37,894 nucleotides of DNA from Actinomadura sp. GC306 (GTDB taxonomy: Bacteria > Actinomycetota > Actinomycetes > Streptosporangiales > Streptosporangiaceae): the NCBI RefSeq assembly GCF_004348665.1, contig NZ_SMKM01000029.1:1-37894 (forward strand), given 5' to 3'. The position numbers were made by a program, and so were the translations under genes. The notes under the pieces were generated by a model. It made no database searches and had not been told where the DNA came from. It worked only from the letters and a program-made list of their open reading frames with translations. Shown one piece after another: positions 33,427-37,894 of the stretch. Position 1 is the stretch's first letter; every line of letters begins with the position of its first letter.

Positions 33427-34521
33427 GTGACCACAAGCGTGACCACGGACGTTCCAGCCCCCGGCAGTGCAGCCGCCCGGGACCGGGGCGATGCGGGTCC
33501 GCGGGGCAGCGACTACGCGCTGCTGTCCCGCGAGGTGAAGCGGGCCGGACTGCTGACCCGGCGGCCGGGCTACTACACCGTCAAGATCGTTTCGAATCTC
33601 GTCCTGCTGGCGGCCGGTTGGGCGGCCTTCGCACTGGTCGGGCCGTCCTGGTGGCAACTGCTGGTGGCGGTGTTCCTGGCAGTCGCCTTCACGCAGACCG
33701 CGTTCCTCGGGCACGACGCGGGTCACCAGCAGATATCGGGCTCCAAGCGGGTGAACGAGCTGCTGGGGCGACTGCACGGCAACCTACTGGTCGGGCTCAG
33801 CTACGGGTGGTGGATCTCCAAGCACAACCGGCATCACGCCCACCCCAATCAGATCGACCGCGATCCCGACGTCGCCACCGGAGCGATCATCTTCACCCGC
33901 GAGAGCGTTCGGGCCCGGCACGGCCCCGGTGTCTGGCTGGCCCGGCACCAGGCGTGGCTGTTCTTCCCGATGCTGCTCCTGGAAGGATTCCATCTGCATC
34001 TCGCGAGTGTCCGCGCCCTGTTCGGCGGCAATGCCACCGCGCGCGAGCCGGGCAGAACCCGTTTGGCCGAGGGCGGTCTGCTGCTCGCCCACATCGGCGG
34101 ATATCTCACCGCCCTGTTCTGGGTACTCCCTCCGCTGCAGGCCGTGGGCTTCCTCCTCCTCCAGCAGGGCCTGTTCGGCCTGTACCTGGGCTGCTCGTTC
34201 GCCCCTAATCACAAGGGCATGCCGATGCTCGGCAGGAACGACAAGACGGACTATCTGCGCCGGCAGGTCACGACCGCGCGCAACATCCGCGGTGGCCGGA
34301 TCACCGATTTCGCGCTCGGCGGACTGAACTACCAGATCGAGCACCACCTGTTCCCGTCCATGCCGCGGCCCAACCTGCGCCGCGCGCAGGCACTGGTGCG
34401 CGCCTTCAGCGACCGGCACGGCGTCGCCTACTGCGAGACGAGTCTCCTCCAGTCCTACGCGCAGGCGCTGCGCCATCTCCATGCGGTCGGCGGGCCGTTG
34501 CGTCCCGAGCTGGAGTACTGA
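33427..34521 (+). CDS. Membrane fatty-acid (acyl-CoA) desaturase
   Basis: The protein is about 364 aa. The three histidine boxes of integral-membrane desaturases are present in order: GHDAGH, HNRHH and QIEHH. There are hydrophobic stretches between them (VLLAAGWAAFALV, LLVAVFLAVAFT, GLLLAHIGGYLTALFWVLPP). The QIEHHLFPSMPRPNL form points to the front-end/linoleoyl-CoA-type or DesA-like branch. It introduces a double bond with a di-iron centre and an external electron donor; no ferredoxin or reductase gene is next to it. The GTG at 33427 follows GGGAGAGGA; ATGs at 33400 and 33412 are alternatives. Confidence 0.88.
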   Translation: MTTSVTTDVPAPGSAAARDRGDAGPRGSDYALLSREVKRAGLLTRRPGYYTVKIVSNLVLLAAGWAAFALVGPSWWQLLVAVFLAVAFTQTAFLGHDAGHQQISGSKRVNELLGRLHGNLLVGLSYGWWISKHNRHHAHPNQIDRDPDVATGAIIFTRESVRARHGPGVWLARHQAWLFFPMLLLEGFHLHLASVRALFGGNATAREPGRTRLAEGGLLLAHIGGYLTALFWVLPPLQAVGFLLLQQGLFGLYLGCSFAPNHKGMPMLGRNDKTDYLRRQVTTARNIRGGRITDFALGGLNYQIEHHLFPSMPRPNLRRAQALVRAFSDRHGVAYCETSLLQSYAQALRHLHAVGGPLRPELEY

Positions 34522-34724
34522 CCGCGCCGGCCGGTCACCGGCGCCGGATCGCGGCACTGGCTTGCCCGAGCTCTGAGCTTTCCTCGCCGACGGGCCGTGC
34601 CGCCCGCCTCGGGGCCGTCTGCTCCTCCCCAAGCTGAGCGGGCCTGGATCGGCGGCGCGCTGCGCCTACGCTGGCGGGGCATCGGCGCGTCCCCTGGCGC
34701 CTCACAGGCCGGGTGGCGTCCGGT

Positions 34725-35297
34725 TCAGCGTGCCGGCGGCTGTTCTTGTAGCCGTCCCCCATCAGATTTCCCGGCGTTCTGCGCCGTCGATCGTGTCCGG
34801 GAGCGGTCGCGCGGGTCGGTCGGCTTCTCAGGGGCGGACATGCGGGCGGCCGTTTCCAGGGCGGCCCGTGCCGCCGCATCGTCGGTTGAGGCCGGGACGG
34901 TGAGAAGGTCGACGCGACGGCCGTCGGCATAGATCGCGGTGAGCAGTCCGGCGGGAAGGTTGCCGAACCAGCTGAGCAGCACCTCCCTGGTGTCCTCCGG
35001 GCCGTCGACGCGCAGCCGGCGGGGATGGGCGTCCCAGTCGGTCGCGCGCAGCATGATGTGGACGATGGGGGAATGCTCGTCCGACGGGCCCTGTGCTTGC
35101 AGTGCCAGAACCAGTCCGGGCAACTCCACGGCTGGATCGACCGAGCGGGGCCACCAGGCACCGTCCACCCGCGTGCGGCTCGTATCGTCTTGCTTCGGAC
35201 CAGCGCGGTCGGTCGGGGCCGACGGCCGCATCGCCAGCCGAGGAGTCATGGACGGGGAGAAGCTGATGGTCGTTCTTCGTCCGGCAGCGGTTCGCAT
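34725..35297 (-). CDS. DUF5994 family protein (copy 2)
   Basis: The protein is 190 aa. It has the same blocks as copy 1: DGAWWPRSVDPAVELPGLVL, ATDWDAHPRRLRVDGPEDTR followed by VLLSWF, and LLTAIYADGRRVDLLTVPAS. The close match suggests a local duplication. The function is unknown. The start ATG at 35295-35297 is preceded by GAGAGGGG at about ten bases. Confidence 0.8.
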   Translation of the reverse strand: MRTAAGRRTTISFSPSMTPRLAMRPSAPTDRAGPKQDDTSRTRVDGAWWPRSVDPAVELPGLVLALQAQGPSDEHSPIVHIMLRATDWDAHPRRLRVDGPEDTREVLLSWFGNLPAGLLTAIYADGRRVDLLTVPASTDDAAARAALETAARMSAPEKPTDPRDRSRTRSTAQNAGKSDGGRLQEQPPAR

Positions 35298-35701
35298 AGG
35301 TCTGCACCCCTCTCCCGAGAGGCGCGGACGGCGACCCCCGGGTGCGTTGTCGGCGGGGACGGGGCCGACCCGATACTTCGCTACCCCACAGATGCGGCAA
35401 AAGTGATTTCTCAGGACGGCCGGCGAGTCGAGCTACCCCATAGCTACGATGCCCTGTTTATCAGATATCTACATCATACTCATGATTTGCTGACGTTTCG
35501 GGGGCAGAGCGCGGCAAAATCCAAATGCCATTAATTATACTTTTCTTGGCCTTCGATGAGCGGCATCACCCACGTCGCCGTCAGATGATCCGGAACGTGG
35601 CGCGCCCACTACCGGCCTGCTGTCCGGACCGCGCCCCCGGATGGCGGACGCCACTCCGGCATTCCTGTGCGGTCTCGCCCTCCGCCGGATGCGGCGGAGT
35701 C
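35298..35701. other. Intergenic, AT-rich, promoter-like
   Basis: About 400 bp with a markedly AT-rich part at 35440-35550. It probably holds the promoter for the minus-strand DUF5994 gene. No gene or strong hairpin was seen. Confidence 0.4.
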
Positions 35702-35965
35702 TCAGAATCGGCGACGCCGCCACAGCCCCAACGAACCGGCGCCCTCACGGCGTCGGCACGGCCTGGTCCCGTACATCAGGACGAGCAGGATCACTCCGGC
35801 GAGCAGAGCGGCCGCGGCCATGGTGATCGCCATCAGCGGCGTGGCGGTCTTCCACAACACCGTGAGGACGATGACCGCCACAGCGATGATCGCAAGAGGT
35901 CCGGCAGGGCTTATGGGAGACGGTCGGAGAGCGCGGTCGCGGCGGGCGCGTTCCGGAAGGGGCAC
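35702..35965 (-). CDS. Small two-helix membrane protein, LapA-like
   Basis: The protein is about 87 aa. Two hydrophobic helices (LAIIAVAVIVLTVLW and PLMAITMAAAALLAGVILLV) are separated by a short loop and followed by a basic tail, as in LapA/DUF1049 proteins. The codons have strong third-position G+C, supporting a real gene. The start chosen is the GTG at 35963-35965 with GCAGGGAA nearby upstream; the frame is open much further but becomes Arg-rich and non-coding in character. Confidence 0.5.
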   Translation of the reverse strand: MPLPERARRDRALRPSPISPAGPLAIIAVAVIVLTVLWKTATPLMAITMAAAALLAGVILLVLMYGTRPCRRREGAGSLGLWRRRRF

Positions 35966-36035
35966 GGCATTCCCTGCAAAGCCGGTATGGCGAGTCAACC
36001 GGGCGGGATGTCGCCATTGGCCGGATGACCGCAGT

Positions 36036-36377
36036 CTACGCGCGTCGCAGTGATCCCCCTCCGGTGATGGCCGAACGCTTGTGCCCCCGCCTAAGGCACC
36101 AAGCCCCTGGCCCCGCGGCCCGGTAGCGGGTGTGCGCGCAGCAGCGGCCGTCAGCCGGGGATGCGCAGAGCGGGAGCGCGACATCGTCCTCGCCGCTGGG
36201 CTCCGTGCGCTCCATGAGCCGGTCACACAAGTCGGCCATGACGCCGTCCAGGCGGGCCAACACGGTGCTGGGCGGCGCGGTCGTGTCCCAGGCCAGCCGC
36301 CGCGCATCACCGGCGGGCAGTTCAGGCCGCTCGAAGCCGCCGCTTTCGAAGCGATTCGCCGGCCCGATGCCGTTCAC
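36036..36377 (-). CDS. Hypothetical protein
   Basis: About 113 aa from a GTG at 36375-36377. The central part (LPAGDARRLAWDTTAPPSTV, DGVMADLCDRLMERTEPSGE) has high third-position G+C and balanced acidic and basic content, unlike the shadow frames around it. No family is recognised. The C-terminal portion is Cys-containing (LPLCASPADGRCCAHTRY), and the ribosome-binding sequence is weak, so the start is uncertain. Confidence 0.42.
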   Translation of the reverse strand: MNGIGPANRFESGGFERPELPAGDARRLAWDTTAPPSTVLARLDGVMADLCDRLMERTEPSGEDDVALPLCASPADGRCCAHTRYRAAGPGAWCLRRGHKRSAITGGGSLRRA

Positions 36378-36595
36378 CGTTCTCGTGCCGGGCGCGGACC
36401 AGGGGCGCCCACCGGAGTCCGCGAGCGTCCAGGCTCGCCTCTGAAGCCAAGGCCAGGCGGAGCCCCACACACAGCGCGATGGCAAGGCAAGCGCGTAGAC
36501 TCACGATGACGAGGGTTTTCGCTATGCGGGCGGCCAAGCCTACATCCCCTGGTTTCTCCATACTCGGGCGCTTCAGCCCAGACAGGCCCGGCGCC

Positions 36596-37003
36596 ATGAC
36601 GCCGCAACACCACCTCGTCCAAACGGCCGACCACTCCGCCGAACCCCTCGGCCTGACCCTTGCACGGCTCAACGATCGCACCGTCATCGCCATCAGCGGC
36701 GATCTCGACGCCGCCTCCACCCCGGTTCTGCGGGAACGCCTGTACGCCGCGCTGCGGGACTGCGGCGTGTACGTGACCGTCGACCTGTCGGACGTGACGT
36801 CCTGCGACGCGTCCGGATTGGCGATGCTCGTTGGCGCACGCCGCCGGGCCGAAGCGACCGGCGCCACCTTGACTCTCGCCCGCCTCCGCCCGCAGCCGAC
36901 CGATCTGCTGCGGGTCACCGGACTGCATCGCGTGTTCATGGTCGGTTCCTCCGCCACCGACGCCCAGGACGCAAGCCCGGACAGCCGGTCGACCGCGGCC
37001 TGA
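36596..37003 (+). CDS. STAS-domain protein (anti-anti-sigma type)
   Basis: The protein is about 135 aa. The STAS core is VIAISGDLDAASTPVLRERL, VTVDLSDVTSCDASGLAMLV and LLRVTGLHRVFMV. The ATG at 36596-36598 puts the domain close to the N-terminus, as is usual; a longer reading would add an Arg-rich leader. The phospho-loop reads D-A-S-G, as in the copy at 30883. It is followed by a GAF gene on the same strand after 111 bp. Confidence 0.82.
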   Translation: MTPQHHLVQTADHSAEPLGLTLARLNDRTVIAISGDLDAASTPVLRERLYAALRDCGVYVTVDLSDVTSCDASGLAMLVGARRRAEATGATLTLARLRPQPTDLLRVTGLHRVFMVGSSATDAQDASPDSRSTAA

Positions 37004-37114
37004 CTGCGCGCAGGCGCTCGCACCCACCGAACGGGCCATGGCCAGTGCAGATCTGCGGCCCGCGACATCGAGGCCCGGCCACCGCCCGGCCAGAGAAGAG
37101 AGCGGGATGACAAC

Positions 37115-37720
37115 ATGACCGACGACGAACTACCGGCGACCCTCTGGGGCCCATCGGGCACGTCCCGGGGCGCGGCCGACCGGCGGCGGCTGGCCGCCTC
37201 ATTCGACCTGATGGCGGCGGTCCTGAACGGGACCACCGTGCCCAGCCTGCTGAAGCTCGTGACCGAGCGGGCCCGCTCCATGGCAGGCGTTCCACTCGCA
37301 TTCATCGCGCTGCCCGCCGAAGAAGCCCACACCCTGCGGATCGATGTCGCGGTCGGCGTCGGCAGCGACCGGATACGCGGACTGACCGTCCGGCGCGGAC
37401 GGTCGATGCTCGGCCAGGCGTTCAACTCCCGCCGGGCCCTGTCAGCGCGAATCGTCACCGATCAGACGCTCAGCGCCTTACCGGCCGGGCCGATCCTGAT
37501 CCTGCCACTGGACAACGGCGAGGCCACCCACGGAGTTCTCGCCGTTCTCGCACGGCCGAGCGCCGAGCCGTTCAGCCCCTCCACCGGCCGCCAACTACTG
37601 CTGTTCGCCGACACCGCCGCCCGCCTGGTCCAACTCGCCGAAGACCGACGCACAACCACCCCACCAGACAGCGCGTGCGCACCCATCATCGCCCTCCGCC
37701 CTCCACCCACGCGAAGCTGA
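37115..37720 (+). CDS. Stand-alone GAF-domain protein
   Basis: The protein is 201 aa. A single GAF domain (about 25-165) resembles the sensor part of actinobacterial GAF histidine kinases (LAASFDLMAAVLNGTTVPSL, MAGVPLAFIALP, GQAFNSRRALSARIV, GPILILPLDNGEATHGVLAV). There is no kinase, ANTAR or output domain after it, only a short Pro/Arg tail. It could be a separated sensor module or a truncated kinase. ATG start. Confidence 0.75.
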   Translation: MTDDELPATLWGPSGTSRGAADRRRLAASFDLMAAVLNGTTVPSLLKLVTERARSMAGVPLAFIALPAEEAHTLRIDVAVGVGSDRIRGLTVRRGRSMLGQAFNSRRALSARIVTDQTLSALPAGPILILPLDNGEATHGVLAVLARPSAEPFSPSTGRQLLLFADTAARLVQLAEDRRTTTPPDSACAPIIALRPPPTRS

Positions 37721-37856
37721 CACAGCCGCCCCTGCTGTTTGCGCAATGGCTCGTGGAGGTTCACGTCGCTCACGCGACCAGGGCGAACACCGTCGAGATC
37801 GCCTACACCCCTAACAGCTCCTGGCTCGTCACTCCATCGACACGCGGTTACGGGAT

Positions 37857-37882
37857 ATCGGGAAGCGGGATGGGATGCTTAG
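37857..37882. repeat. Direct repeat, right copy (candidate att site)
   Basis: Twenty bases identical to 24830-24849, then GC instead of TG, then TTAG. The orientation is the same as the left copy, 13 kb apart. It lies in non-coding sequence at the very edge of the window, so what follows it is not visible. Confidence 0.65.
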
Positions 37883-37894
37883 GCGGGCGTTGGG

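Noticed and set aside
33154-33777. 207-aa minus-strand frame opposite the desaturase start
   Set aside because: Shadow of the desaturase and intergenic sequence; no domain or codon bias.

Overview
The window is high-GC DNA with GTG/TTG starts, four-base gene overlaps and actinomycete-type families (BTAD regulators, actinobacterial Tad genes, GAF-ANTAR, DUF5994, SpoIIE-type phosphatase with STAS proteins). It most likely comes from a filamentous actinomycete chromosome. A streptosporangialean or thermomonosporaceous host is possible, but this is inference. No tRNA, rRNA or CRISPR array was seen.

Region A (about 0.3-14.2 kb, all minus strand) reads as one long operon for an actinobacterial Tad/Flp pilus-like apparatus. 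In transcription order it holds a lipoprotein, a secreted unknown, a SAF-domain CpaB/RcpC-like protein, a TadZ-like ParA/MinD ATPase, the TadA/CpaF motor, TadB and TadC, a small Flp-type pilin and three TadE/TadG-like pseudopilins. It ends with a 922-aa membrane-spanning LysM-BTAD regulator and a 1153-aa STAND-type NTPase fused to an aminoglycoside-phosphotransferase-like kinase. Most junctions overlap by 1-4 bases. No prepilin peptidase lies in the window.

Region B (14.7-24.2 kb) is a defence island. A C5-cytosine methyltransferase and a Vsr-type endonuclease (minus) are divergent from an Eco29kI-like GIY-YIG restriction endonuclease (plus). The endonuclease converges on a minus-strand operon of a sigma-70 family factor, a DrmA-like DExH helicase and a DrmB-like DUF1998 protein. 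Together this resembles a DISARM-like system in which the phospholipase-D protein DrmC is absent, a type II restriction-modification cassette sits in its place, and a dedicated sigma factor heads the helicase operon. This is the best candidate for an undescribed system here.

Region C (24.8-37.9 kb) starts with an N-terminally truncated large serine recombinase that lacks its catalytic domain. It continues with a stress or partner-switching type gene set: GAF-PP2C (SpoIIE) phosphatase, three STAS proteins, two GAF-ANTAR proteins, a lone GAF protein, two DUF5994 paralogues, two LapA-like small membrane proteins, a YihY/BrkB membrane protein and a fatty-acid desaturase. No RsbW-type anti-sigma kinase and no sigma-B-type factor is present in this region. 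A 26-bp direct repeat (24 of 26 identical, the first 20 bases perfect) lies just downstream of the recombinase remnant and again at the right edge of the window, so region C may be a mobile or once-mobile segment.

All family names come from reading motifs by eye. No database search was run.
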